A stretch of 64,000 bases of DNA from Azolla caroliniana (Eukaryota > Polypodiophyta): positions 4,464,001 through 4,528,000 of the forward strand of contig JBHGNT010000017.1 in NCBI GenBank assembly GCA_043228905.1. The letters are read 5' to 3'. Under the pieces are notes generated by a model that saw only the letters and a list, made by a program, of their open reading frames with translations, searched no databases and had not been told where the DNA came from. Below, piece after piece: positions 53,838-64,000 of this stretch. Both the position numbers and the translations under genes were made by a program. How positions within the stretch are numbered: the first letter of the stretch is position 1; every line of letters begins with the position of its first letter.

Positions 53838-54878
53838 ACGTGTGAAAGTTGCCAGATACACTCAAACATACGCCATAGGGACGAGTTGCACCCAACCTAC
53901 CTACTCACCATACACTTCAAATGGATGGTGGATTTGGTTTCAATGCCAATGGGGGTGGACCAAATGAAATATTTTGTGCTAGCAAGAGAAGACCTAACTA
54001 ACCAGGTAGAAGGGCGAGCCTTAACAAACGAAACGACGACGGGGGTGTGTAAATTCTTACTCGAAGATGTCATCTGCCAGTATGGATGTGTGGGAAAGAT
54101 AGTGGCTGACATAGGAGAGTTGAACGCTCATGAAGCCACAGAGCTCTTTGAATGACTTGGAGTGAAACTCTCTCTGACGACCGCTTATAACCCAGAGGCT
54201 AATGCCAAGATAGAACGTGGACACAGGCCTCTCGTCAAAGCCATTGTAAGAGTTTGCGATGGGCAAGTCGGGAAATGGCCTCGGTTACTACCTAATGCCT
54301 TGTGGGCCGACAGAATAACTCACAACTCAGTTACAGGTTTCATGCCAACTGAACTCATGTACGGACAAAAGCCGGTGATGCGCATTGAAGACACGATCGC
54401 ATCATGGGTAGCGATGTCGTGGCAAAACAAGATGAGTTGAGAAGAGCTTCTAGCAACAAGGATAAGGCAACTCGAGAGAAGACCTGAAGACTTGGAGTTG
54501 GCGAAGGAGAGGTTAGAAGCGGCTAAGTTACATAACAAAGCCCGATTCGACAAGACACACCGACAACGCCCTCAAAAGATCGAAGAAGGGGACTACGTGA
54601 TTGTGTATGATAGCAGTCTCGACAATCAACATAGCTCAATGCGGAAATTCACAAAGCGATGGTTCAGGTTGTACGTGGTAACGAGTGCAAACGATAATGG
54701 CACCTACCACCTCGCTGAACTTGATGAGACCAAGCTAGCAGTACCAATAACAGGGAAGCGGGTCAAAATCTTCAAAAAGCGGCACGATAGTAAGCCAAAC
54801 CTAGATGACCCTAACAAAGATGAAGACAAGCAAACGACGAGCCGCGGGGTCAAAGAGGAGGAAGAAATGGACTATTGA
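53838..54878 (+). pseudogene. Outer gypsy pol, part 2: integrase core and C-terminus
   Basis: This resumes the integrase interrupted at 46783: CESCQIH, RDELHPTYLLTIHFKWMVDL, CVGKIVADIGELNAHEATEL, a stop at about 54152, VKLSLTTAYNPEANAKIERG, LLPNALWADRITHNSVTG, another stop, then RQRPQKIEEGDYVIVYDSSL, NDNGTYHLAELDETKLAVPI and a Lys/Asp-rich end VKEEEEMDY. The residues D, D and E of the core are present, but the stops make it inactive. Confidence 0.88.
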
Positions 54879-56403
54879 CTACCTTCAACACGCCATTCTT
54901 GGCACATACTGGAAGATGTGCGGTTTGGTGGGAGTGGATGTCGTGATGTGGCGTGCTTAAGTGTGGGAAAAACCGGCGAAAGGGGATCAAAATGTACATG
55001 TGCAATGTGTGTGCACACAAAGTAAATTAATTGTGCACATGTAAAAGAAAAAGAAAAAGGAAGAGTGCAAAGGAGGTATAGGAACTCGTGTAAAAAGTAA
55101 GAGAGAAGAGAGAGGAAAAGTAGAGAGGAGACAGGCTATGATTTTATAGATATAGACTTATATATTATATAAGGTAGAGTTAACGGACTAGTGGATAGTC
55201 ATATTGACTCCTAGTTAAAGGTGCATGACCGTTCAAGTCTGGTCTTACAATGCCATGTGATTTAAGGAATTTTATTCCGTTTGCATTAAAGACAAAATTG
55301 GCAACCCCCCCTCCTTTTTTTCCTATAAAAGGAGGTCGATCGAGGCTCATTTGGGAGGACGTTTTGGGAGGAGGATACTATTTTCATTTTTCCTTCGGAG
55401 CTCTTCATCTTCTTCTTCACCATTTCTCTTTATCTCATACCCCGTCATACCCACATCGCCACGTGCTTGTTTACGGTGTTCGTGAGCCCGAATTTCGTTG
55501 GTTCGAAGTTGCTTCACCCCCGTTCATCGTTCGGGTGGTTGCGGTTCGTAGGGGCCAGCATTTTTGTGGTGCTCATGTGTTCGTCTTCATCGTGTTCGTG
55601 CTCCATGTTCGGATTTTCTTTTGTCTCTATGGGCATTTAGTATTTATGTTTTGGTGCAAAGGAGGTATAGGAACTCATGTAAAAGGTAAGAGAGAGGAGA
55701 GACGAAAAGTAGAGAGGAGACAGGCTATGATTTTATAGATATAGACTTATATATTATATAAAGGAGACTTAATGGACTAGTGGATAGTCACATTGACTAC
55801 TAGCTAAAGGTGCACGGTTCAAGTTCGGTCTTACAATGTCGCATGATTTAAGGAATTTTATTCCTTTTGCATTGAAGACAAAATTGGCAACCCCCCCTCC
55901 CTTTTTTGGTATAAAAGGAGGTTGATTGGGGCTCATTTGGGAGGACATTTTGGGAGGAGGATACTATCACCAATTTTCCTTCAAAGCTCTTCATCTTCTT
56001 CTTCACCATTTCTCTTTATCACATACCCTTTCATCCCCTCATCGCCATGTGCTCTTCTTCTTCGTGTTGGCACTCGAAGTGCTCGTTTACGGTGCTCGTG
56101 AGCCTGAGTTTCGTTGGTTCGACGTTGCTACGCCCCTGTTCGTCGTTGTGAGCCCGTGTGCTCCCCGTTCGGGTGGTTGCGGTTCATAGGGGCCTGCATT
56201 TTTTTGGTGCTCGTGTGTTCATCTTCGTCGTATTCGTGCTCCGTGTTTGGATTTGCTTTTGTCTCTAAGGGCATTTAGTATTTATGTTTTGTTGAGCTTG
56301 TGGTTAACTAGAAGTTGCCACATTGTAATCAAACCCTATTTTATAAAGGGCCCTCTTGCGTTGGAATCGAACACATATTTATTTCTTTAGCCAATATCAT
56401 TCG

Positions 56404-56406
<3 letters not shown>

Positions 56407-56472
<66 letters not shown>
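56407..56472 (+). repeat. (TC)n microsatellite
   Basis: About 33 uninterrupted TC units in the LTR. The left copy (37381 on) has only a short CT tract. Confidence 0.95.
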
Positions 56473-56475
<3 letters not shown>

Positions 56476-57760
56476 TTCTCGTCCCCTTGTACATTTGGTC
56501 GTCTTGTGACAAGGGAGCGTTTCAGGCGTGCCCATGCACCTCTCTTCCTCATAAAGGCGTACGAGCATTTGTGTGCGTGTTTGTGTCTTCCTTGTACGTT
56601 CGGTCGTCTTGTGACGAGGGAGCATTTCGGGCATGCCCATGCACCACTCCTCCTCATAAAGGCGTACGAGCATTTGTGCATGTCCTTGTGTCTTCCTTGT
56701 ACGTTCGGTCGTCTTGTGACGAGGGAGCGTTTCGGGCGTGCCCATGCACCTCTCCTCCTCATAAAGGCGTACGAGCATTTTGTGTGTTTGTTTGTGTCTT
56801 CCTTCTACGTTCGACCGTCTTGTGACGAGGGAGAGTTTCGGGCGTGCCCATGCACCTCTCCTCCTCATAAAGGCTTATGAGCATTTTGTGTGTGTGTTTG
56901 TGTCTTCCTTGTACATTCGGTTGTCTTGTGACGAGGGAGTGTTTCGGCCGTGCCCATGCACCTCTCCTCCTCATAAAGGTGTACGAACATTTTGTTTGTG
57001 TGTTTGTGTCTTCCTTGTACGTTTGTTCGTCTAGAGACTTCGGCGTTTGTGTCCGAGAACCAACGTGAGACCGGAGAGACGGATGGTGGCAAAAATGAAG
57101 ACAAGGACAAAGATAGTACAGACAATGACGACGACCAAATTTCCTCGACACTCTTTCCAGAAACTTGGGCAATTGCGTCCGAGAACCGATGTAAGACCCA
57201 AGAGACAGGAGGTGATGGCAAAGAACCGAAGGCCGAAACTAATACATACGGCAAAAGACGGAAGCTAGCGGCGAGGAAGCAAAGGTCAATGCTGATTCGC
57301 GCAACGACAGCAAGGAGGCAAAGATCAATGTTGATTCAAGAAACATTAAGATGGAAATGGCTAAGTGCGGCACGAAAAAGGCAAACGACATAAATGTATA
57401 GGTCCCTCCACACTCTTTCCGGAGACTTGGGCTTTAACTGATGTAAGACCCAAGAGAAGGATAGTTTCGGGCGTTTCGGGCGTGCCCATGCACCTCTCCT
57501 CTTCATAAATATGTATGAGCATTTGTGCGTGTGTTTGTGTCTTCCTTGTACGTTCGGTCGACTTGTGACGACGGAGCGTTCAGGCTTGCCCATGCACCTC
57601 TCCTCCTCATAAAGGCATACGAGCATTTGTGTGTGTGTTTTATGTCTTCCTTGTACGTTCGACATCTTGTAACAAGGGAGCGTCCGGGCATGCCCATGCA
57701 CCTCTCCTCCTCATAAAGACGTACGATCATTTGTGTTTGTGTTATCGTCCCCTTGTGTGT
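56473..57760 (+). repeat. About 105-bp tandem array in the LTR, split by captured gag-tail sequence
   Basis: Five units before (CCATGCACC starts near 56532, 56638, 56745, 56849, 56957) and three after (57487, 57590, 57694). The 57029-57467 segment between them is the same gag-tail sequence as 37958-38390, inserted between units. Confidence 0.8.
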
Positions 57761-58014
57761 TCATATTGGGTGCTCATCGTTGCTTGTACCCATTTGATCA
57801 CTTGGCTCATGCGGTGATCTCGAAAACTCGACAAGTCGAGATCAACGAAAGCCACTGGTCCTACAAAAGGGGCAACGAGCCCTTACTCGGGAAGGGGTCG
57901 GGAAGTAGTATTATCATAAAGCAAACCTCGGGTCTTCTCTATCCCTTCGTACTCCTTAGTCAAAGACTCTCGTGGTCCCGCCCAAATAACACACACGCGC
58001 GAAACTTTGCAACA

Positions 58015-58640
58015 ACATCCTCTCGCACAACATCACCGTGTTGCATTCCTCGACCTCGACGGCTTCCAATCACCATCACCATTTCCCGCACATCGTCCAT
58101 TTGATTTCACGCACATCATCTCCACCATTCTCGCACAATTCGTCATTGCCATGTCTTTGCCACGTGTTATTCTTCAACTTCATCTCCAAAGGGGGGTTGC
58201 CTTAGTGGTCGCCAAAATAGTGTTGTGGGTTTTAGGGTTAGGGTAAATGATGATAATGATAATGATAGGAATAGGGTTAACAATCATGGTAGATTGATAA
58301 TGAAGATGTGTGTTGATGACAGATTGATGACAAATATTACGAGGTGATAGCGAGATTGATAAGCATTGTGGGGTGGGGGATGGTGCCTAGAATGGTTCCA
58401 CCCCCCTCCCAAGGGGTTCAACGTAAGGGGAGAGAGAGAGAGAGAGGACAAGAGAGAGAGAGATTGAGAGAGAACTATTCCTTCTTTTTTCATTCATTCC
58501 CCATACGGGGTTAAATAGTTACAAAAGGGTAGATACACAGGGGTGCAAGCCATCTTGGACATTCACACCAATCACTCACTCACACCTCCTCGTATCCGTC
58601 CACATGCACAGACGTGTGCATGTGTACACCTACGTAATTA
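58015..58640. other. Spacer with possible LTR remnant
   Basis: 58246-58275 is a GATGATAAT-type repeat. On the minus strand 58530-58240 reads TTTAACCCCGTATGGGG, then CT-rich runs, then GGGAGGGGGGTGGAACC, which resembles the promoter and U5 part of some LTR. No partner or boundaries were found. Confidence 0.3.
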
Positions 58641-58679
58641 CTCACATTCACAATTACACTTACACATTTACACATACAC

Positions 58680-60490
58680 ATAAACAACATTATAACCTTC
58701 CACCCTTGCTCTCCATACATCTCGTACGGTAACACTGTTTGTGACGGATGTATAACTTTAGGCATTATAGTACTAAGTCGTATGTTAATTGCTTTAGCTA
58801 AAATTTTATACATCATATTCAATAATGTAATCGGGCACCATTTCTTGATGTCCAATGAAGGACCTTCTGATTTAGGGATAAGGTAAATTAGTCCTTTTGT
58901 AAAATATGGAGGTATATTACCGTCCCAAAGAATTTGTTGGAATGTTGTACATAAATTTGCTTTGAACAAGTTTCAATATTTAATGAAGAATGTTGGGGTT
59001 AAACCACCCATACAGGGACAACAATTTTTAGGCAAAGCTTGGAGTGCTTCACTCAATTCCCCATAAGTAAGAACGTCTTGGAGCCTGACATTCATATCTT
59101 GTGTTATTCTTGAACTCAATTTATTCCATACAGAAGACCGACTTATTAAATCCTCATCGGAGAAGGAAACAACTGATAATAGGTCAGAATAGTATCGTGT
59201 GGCTATTTCTCTCATCACTTGAGAGCTAGATGAGATAGTTCCATGCTCATGTTGTAGTTGTTTGAGTGAAACCGCATTATGATTTGGTCTCATGGCATGA
59301 AAAAATTCAGATGTGCATTTATCACCCATTTGGGTCCAATTAGCTGCCCTATGATGATATTATTGAAATTTTGCACGTTTTTCTAATAGTATAGCAAGTT
59401 GTTGTCTTGCGGCCCCAACTTTCTCAACAATCCAAGTGCAATGTGGATAACGTTCTTGTAATCGTTGTAGAGAAACAAGAGAAGTGCGTGACCGTTTCTC
59501 CTTTTCTTGTAGCATTGAAAACCTCTCCTTGGATTTATCCCTGAAAATTTCTGAAATACATCGTAAACCATTAGCTACCCGCGAACGGGCCGTGATGCCT
59601 TACTCAAGTTCAAATGTTGTTTACTTAGTACCTTTCTTGTTTTACTCTGAGTGGCCATAGCAAGGTTATTGACTAGTTCGGTCTCTTCTCCACTAGGAGT
59701 AGATTGTTCAGAAACATTACTAATTTGGCACATCTGAACATCATTTTGAGACAAAGAATTACCTACTTCCTGCATGGCATCATAGAGACCTATACTTACG
59801 TGAGCACCCATAGATTCTTTGCATTTATTGGGTATTGACTGTCGTTTTTCAATTGATCTCCATATCTCATCCTTGGCTGGTTGAATACTTTTCCCTTTTC
59901 CATCCTTGGAGGGTTGAACATTTTTCCCTTTCTCAATTCCCTCGACTAGCTGTGAATGTTGACTCTTATCCATGTTACCATTGTTAACATTTGAATGCAC
60001 ATTATTTTTACCATTTTGGGATCTAACTCACTTCTTTTTTTGGGGGCAATCTTTCAGTACATGGCTTTGCTGTTTACAATAAAAACATTGTCCATGCATA
60101 CCTACATACTCCAATTTTTGCATGAATATCATCTTCCTGGTGAGTGATGGTAGCAGTACCTGAGTAAGTAAATTTTCGATTGAGGGAGCTAATATTTGAA
60201 TTGATGGATATCTTGTTAGCTTCGTTTCTAATTCCTCCTCACGAACAGGAAGAACCATGCCAATTCTTGTTGTGATTGATGGGAGTACAACCATGTACTC
60301 CTTAGGGATTCTCGGGAAAACCACGGAAATCGAGGTCAAACGATGGCCCAAATTCAACATTTCGACGGGATCAAAGCCCGGTTTCCACAGCACAAAACAA
60401 GCAATAGCATTTTGAATATTGATCACATTTGCATTCAACGTGGCTACAATAGATTCAGTTGTATCTGTAAAGAATTGATGGTGATTCTTG
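58680..60490 (-). mobile_element. LINE 5' part: ORF1, linker and start of reverse transcriptase; endonuclease missing
   Basis: Interrupted on the right by the copia LTR at 60491. On the minus strand: ORF1 (60490-60028), a linker with repeated KGKxxQPxKD (60000-59575), a post-endonuclease helical region (RFSMLQEKEKRSRTSLVSLQ, about 59520) and, continuing, MGDKCTSEFFHAMRPNH (59329) to the reverse transcriptase start LIPKSEGPSLDIKKWCPITL (about 58880). It breaks off before the catalytic palm. The roughly 700-bp apurinic endonuclease domain expected between linker and reverse transcriptase is absent, consistent with an internal deletion near 59573. Confidence 0.75.
60028..60490 (-). pseudogene. 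LINE ORF1 nucleic-acid-binding protein, C-terminal part
   Basis: Open from at least 60438: CFVLWKPGFDPVEMLNLGHR, RIPKEYMVVLPSITTRIGMV, ELETKLTRYPSIQILAPSI, then a zinc knuckle CFYCKQQSHVLKDC near the end, then PQKKK and stop. This is the DUF4283-plus-CCHC layout of plant LINE ORF1. The upstream part lies beyond the copia insertion and outside the window. Confidence 0.75.
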
Positions 60491-61048
60491 TGTAGCGGAA
60501 GAGATGTGTGTTATGTGTATGTGTGAGAGGAATTAGAGGAGAGATGAGAGAACACAAGATAGATAGAAAAAGGAATACTCAAGAAGAAGGTGTATATTTC
60601 ACAAGTAGAATAGAGATACAAAACTGTAGCATTACAAGGAGTCACAACCGACTTAGTATGAAGTATGAGGAGAGTGCTTTATATAGAGTCACCCTCTCTC
60701 TTCATTAACTTTACAACAACCACTCTCTCTCTTGGGGAATGTGAAGACTCATAGTCATGGGGAATATGTAACTCATTAGTTATGTGTCATAGAATATGAT
60801 TCTATGACACATAGTTAATGTGTAGAGAGTAGTGGTAAGACTCTTGACCTTTGAGTATTCATGGATTCTCAAAAGGTGTGTTCACACATTGCACTATGTT
60901 GAGCTTGATTCTCTACACGGCCCCACAAGCTCAACTCGGGTCGGTTCCTTTTGATTGATGTCCGCTTCGGCTGGTATCCGGTTCGGACGATCTCCGATGT
61001 CCGCTTCGACTCGTACCCGGTTCAGACGATATCCGGTTCTCACTTGTA
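60491..61048 (-). repeat. Copia 3' LTR (about 558 bp)
   Basis: The plus strand starts TGTAGCGGAAGAG (minus-strand end CTCTTCCGCTACA). The other boundary is set by a polypurine tract AGCTTGAGGGGTAG on the minus strand (61049-61062), with a possible TA in place of TG as first bases. Minus-strand TATA box CTATATAAAGC lies near 60676-60686. The partner LTR is not in the window, so boundaries are approximate. Confidence 0.7.
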
Positions 61049-61079
61049 CTACCCCTCAAGCTTGGCAAGTTAGGAATCG

Positions 61080-62046
61080 TCAATCTGACGTCTAACATGA
61101 ATTGTCAAAGCTTGTCGGCTCCCAGGGCCTTGGTGAAGATGTCGATCGTCAGAAGATTCGTGTTGATGTGTTGAAGGTCAACATCTCCGACCTATACGCG
61201 CTCTTGAATGAAGTGATAGTGCACTTCGATATGCTTTGTGCGTGCGTGGAACACCGGGTTCCGAGCCAGATATATATTGCTCATGTTGTCGCAGTAAATG
61301 GGAATCGGATCCTTCATGGGGATGCCCAGATCCTTCAAAATTCTCTTGACCCATATGGCTTCACATGCAGCTACGGCTGCGCCCTTGTATTTAGCCTCCG
61401 TACTCGAAAGTGCGACGGTAGGCTGCTTCTTACTACTCCAAGTTATTGCTCTGCTACCGAGCGAGAAGAAAAATCCAGAGGTCGATCGTCGATCGGCTTT
61501 GTAGCCTACTTAGTCTGCGTCTATGTACCCTTCGAGTCGTATTGGTGTGGCCGATGTGTAGTGAACGTCGTAATCCATTGTGCCACTCACGTATCGTAAT
61601 ACTCGCTTAGCGCAATCAAAATGGATATCTCGCGGAGTTTGCATGAATTGGCTAAGGAGTCCAACTGGATAGCTAAGGTTGAGTCAATTGATCGTGAGAT
61701 AGATGAGGCTCCCGATCAGTTGACGATATTGGGTCAGCTCACACTCTTATGTGCCGGAGTCAACATCTAGTTTGAGGTTTCGATCAAGAGCCGTAGCAAC
61801 CAATTTGCACTAAGTCATCCCGAACTTGTATAACAAGTTGAGGATGTAGTGTTGTTAAGAGATCATAATGCCGGCCGGAGTCTGAATTACCTCGATGCCT
61901 AGGAAGTAATGAAGCTCCTTCATGTCCATCATCTCGAATTTGTTGGAGAGGAGGGACTTCACCTTGTTGATGTCGACTAGACTTTCACCTCCAATGACCA
62001 GATCATCCATGTATACGATGATGATAATTAGGCTTCTAGAGTCGTG
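61080..62046 (-). pseudogene. Copia reverse transcriptase C-terminus and RNase H
   Basis: Continues from the frame at 62047 through an in-frame stop: IIIIVYMDDLVIGGESLVD (catalytic YMDD intact, about 62010), then decayed sequence and LIGSLIYLTINSTQLSYPVG, then RNase H with [43 protein letters not shown] and [17 protein letters not shown], close to the family's D-E-D pattern. Several stops and frameshifts. Confidence 0.8.
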
Positions 62047-62640
62047 TCATATGTATAGGCAGTTGTCGGATTTCGACATTCGAAAGCCGATTTGATGAAG
62101 ATATTGCGTAATCTTCGAATGCCAAGCACGCGGAGCTTGTTTGTGGCTGTAGAGAGGCTTCTTGAGTTGGTATACGGCTTTTGGATGAATGCGCGATTTA
62201 AAGCCGGGTGGTTGTACCATGTACACCTCCTCGTCTAATTCGCCTTGAAGAAAGGCGTTCTTGACGTCCATTTGGTGGAGGTGCCGCCCTTTTGCCGCTG
62301 CAAGTGCAATCACGGTCCGGACCGTCGTCATCTTTGCCACCGGGGAAAAGGTCTCTTCATAGTCGATTCCATGTGTTTGTGCGTATCCTTTCGCTACGAG
62401 TCGAGCTTTGTAATGGTTTACAAAGCCGTCGGCATTATACTTCACCTTGTAGATCCATCTGCAACCAATTGCCTTCTTGTGCGGTGAGTGGGGAACGAGA
62501 TCCCATATCTCGTTCTTGGAGAGTGCTTGCATCTCCTCATTCATCGCTTCAACCCATCTGGGGTTTGTCGCGGCTTCGGAAAACGTTTCCGGCTCCCGTA
62601 CTATCACTACCTTCATCATAAAAGCATAATGGTACACCAT
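62047..62640 (-). pseudogene. Copia reverse transcriptase, main part
   Basis: A 197-residue open stretch: [94 protein letters not shown] and QLKKPLYSHKQAPRAWHSKI, ending CLYI. The frame was once continuous with the integrase side. Confidence 0.9.
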
Positions 62641-63056
62641 ATAATTGTTGTAGCCGAATCAGCTTACGGGGTTCTTTTCACGGGTGGATCGGCGGAGCTT
62701 CTCGTTTGCGGATACTATGGCTTTCTCCGCTCCATTTGTTTGGATCTCAAGGCCTTCAAACTCACTATCGAGGGAGTGAGTCGATTCGTTGCCGTCGAAG
62801 TGATCGTCTTCATACTCCAGCATTTTCGCCTTCCTTTTGTCCATCTTCGAACTCGGCCGAGATGTACTTTGATCGCTCGGGGGCTCTTGTGGCCCACTAA
62901 GCCTTGTCGTAATTGGGCTTTCTTTGAATATGTGCGTCAGTCAATCTTCGGCTTCTATCTCTATTTCGGCGGAATCTAGGTCGAGCAAAATCAAAGTCAA
63001 AGTTGTCTCTGGTACGTACCAGGATGCGGCTCGTCAAAAACGACATCTCGACTTAC

Positions 63057-64000
63057 TCAAGATTTTCGAGTTGAGGGGTTGTAGCACTTGTACCCCTTTT
63101 GCTCCAGTGAGTATCCTACGAGGATAGATTTCTCCGACTTCAGGTCGAGCTTTTGACGCTTCTCGTTGGGGATGTGCATGTACGCAATGGAGCCGAATAT
63201 CCGAACATGCGAAGGGTCCGACTTCTTTCCGAAGATCTTCTCGTGCGGAGTAAGTTCATGCACACCCAATGTCGTACACCGATTCATGAGATAGACGGTC
63301 GTGTTAGCTACTTCCGCCCAATACGATTTCGGCATGTGCTTTTCCTTAAGCATAGCCCATGCCACTTCGAGGATGTGCCGATTCTTGCGTTCGGAAACAC
63401 CGAAAATTCGTCGGAGAAGTACTCCTTGCCTCCATCCGACCGAAGATATCGTACATGTCAGCCTGTGGCTTTCTCGACTTCATTCTTAAATTTTTGGAAG
63501 CGTCTGAACACTTCGCTCTTTTGTCGCATGGGGTAGATCCAAGTGTGCATGGAGAAGTCGTCGATGAAGGCCATGTAGTATCGGCATCCTCCGAATGTAG
63601 CCGTCTGAGTCGGACCCCATACATCGGAATGAATTAGGTCGAGTACGCCTTTGCTCATGTTCCCCTCCTTCGGAAATGGGTGCCGATATTGCTTGCCGAA
63701 TTGCCAAGCGGCACACACACCTTCAATCTCTTTCTCTGTGAATGTCGGGAGCCCGATGACGACTCCTTTCGATTGCATTGCCTTGAGCTTTTGGAGGTTG
63801 ATATGGCCAATCCGCTTGTGCCACAACTCTATGTCGGAATCGGCTTTCATGCCCTTTGCAAACATGGCCGATTTCATCTTGTGTGAGTCGAGAATGAACA
63901 TCCGGCCCTCTCTTCGTCCGCGAGCGATGAGTCGGCCCTCTTTTTCGATGAAGCAACCGCCTTTGATTAAATCGTACTTGCATTCTTTGCTCTACAATTT
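63057..64000 (-). pseudogene. Copia integrase with an internal deletion
   Basis: From the window end: GAG-pre-integrase ([18 protein letters not shown], then VCAAWQFGKQYRHPF, where the second Cys of CxxC has become Trp), core HSDVWGPTQTATFGGCRYYM, and FKNEVEKATG before a stop. Sequence resumes YLRSDGGKEYFSDEF and then jumps to GVSERKNRHILEVAWAML, having lost roughly 25 codons between the second Asp and the Glu. It then runs KSYWAEVANTTVYLMNRCTT to KSILVGYSLEQKGYKCYN (63365-63057). It cannot be catalytically normal. Confidence 0.85.

Larger units (their letters stand above)
54939..58014 (+). repeat. Gypsy 3' LTR of the outer element, very long (about 3.1 kb), with duplications and a captured segment
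   Basis: Preceded by the hairpin (54902-54921) and polypurine tract GGTTTGGTGGGAGTGGA (54922-54938), it starts TGTCGTGATGTGGCGTGC. A block of about 594 bp is tandemly repeated (second copy from about 55653), giving two TATA boxes (55323 and 55910) and two tRNA-like stretches (55183-55250 and 55772-55838). Then follow a CT microsatellite, five array units, a captured gag-tail segment (about 57029-57467) and three more array units. The end is placed at ...TTTGCAACA (58014) by similarity to other LTR ends after the CGTGGTCCCGCCC motif. That boundary is tentative. Confidence 0.6.
60491..64000 (-). mobile_element. Second Ty1/copia element, 3' part, runs off the window end
   Basis: The 3' LTR is at 60491-61048, then a polypurine tract, RNase H, reverse transcriptase and integrase up to 64000. 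Gag, protease and the 5' LTR are outside. Protein similarity with the copia element at 1446-6210 is clear throughout ([14 protein letters not shown]-type integrase motifs), but this copy keeps RNase H and the complete reverse transcriptase. It is inserted in a LINE. Confidence 0.88.

Noticed and set aside
56341-56880. Frames of about 175 codons and a CRISPR-like look of the repeats
   Set aside because: Same LTR array as at 37403. Units are directly adjacent with no unique spacers, and the context is a plant retrotransposon.
61102-61599. Plus-strand frame of 165 codons
   Set aside because: It is the antisense of copia RNase H, which is clearly readable on the minus strand.

Overview
The window looks like nuclear DNA of a flowering plant with a large, repeat-rich genome. 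The evidence is Ty1/copia and Ty3/gypsy LTR retrotransposons nested in one another, plant-type LINEs, a pentatricopeptide-repeat (PPR) pseudogene, and one probable host gene of the land-plant SPL/NZZ-SPEAR family of EAR-motif co-repressor adaptors. The species cannot be named from the sequence. No rRNA gene, genuine tRNA gene, CRISPR array or bacterial operon was seen.

Layout. 1-9530 is a retrotransposon cluster: a minus-strand gypsy pol fragment (1-1445), a 4.8 kb minus-strand copia element with both LTRs (1446-6210), a small minus-strand gag-protease element with only about 35-bp terminal repeats (6211-7922), and the 3' end of a plus-strand gypsy (7923-9530). 9531-20750 is AT-rich and holds LINE fragments, a 1 kb inverted-repeat structure, and a retrocopied PPR pseudogene with a LINE-like tail inserted in a minisatellite. 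21070-23779 (minus) is the SPEAR-type gene in at least three exons, with a microsatellite-rich upstream region to about 26.7 kb. 26.7-34.9 kb is AT-rich spacer with a hAT-type MITE bounded by a perfect 8-bp target duplication and two more LINE copies. 34.96-36.54 kb is a pyrimidine-rich low-complexity block. 36541-58014 is a nest of related gypsy elements: long LTRs with roughly 105-bp tandem arrays, gag-tail regions built from a recurring 70-bp module, a complete non-autonomous element (42102-45805), and an almost complete 7.05 kb minus-strand autonomous element (46784-53837) inserted in the integrase gene of an older plus-strand copy. 58.0-60.5 kb is a LINE lacking its endonuclease, interrupted by a second copia element that runs off the window end (60491-64000).

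How the parts relate. Almost all protein-coding sequence belongs to decayed mobile elements. The gypsy copies form one family: they share LTR termini (TGTCGTGA...), a G-rich polypurine tract, an unusual reverse transcriptase signature (LPQGGTNSVAH), and a short hairpin just before the polypurine tract whose stem changes in a paired way between copies. Non-autonomous members keep these cis signals but not pol, so they probably depended on autonomous relatives. The LINEs appear to have mobilised a host PPR transcript. The SPEAR-type gene is the only likely functional host gene.
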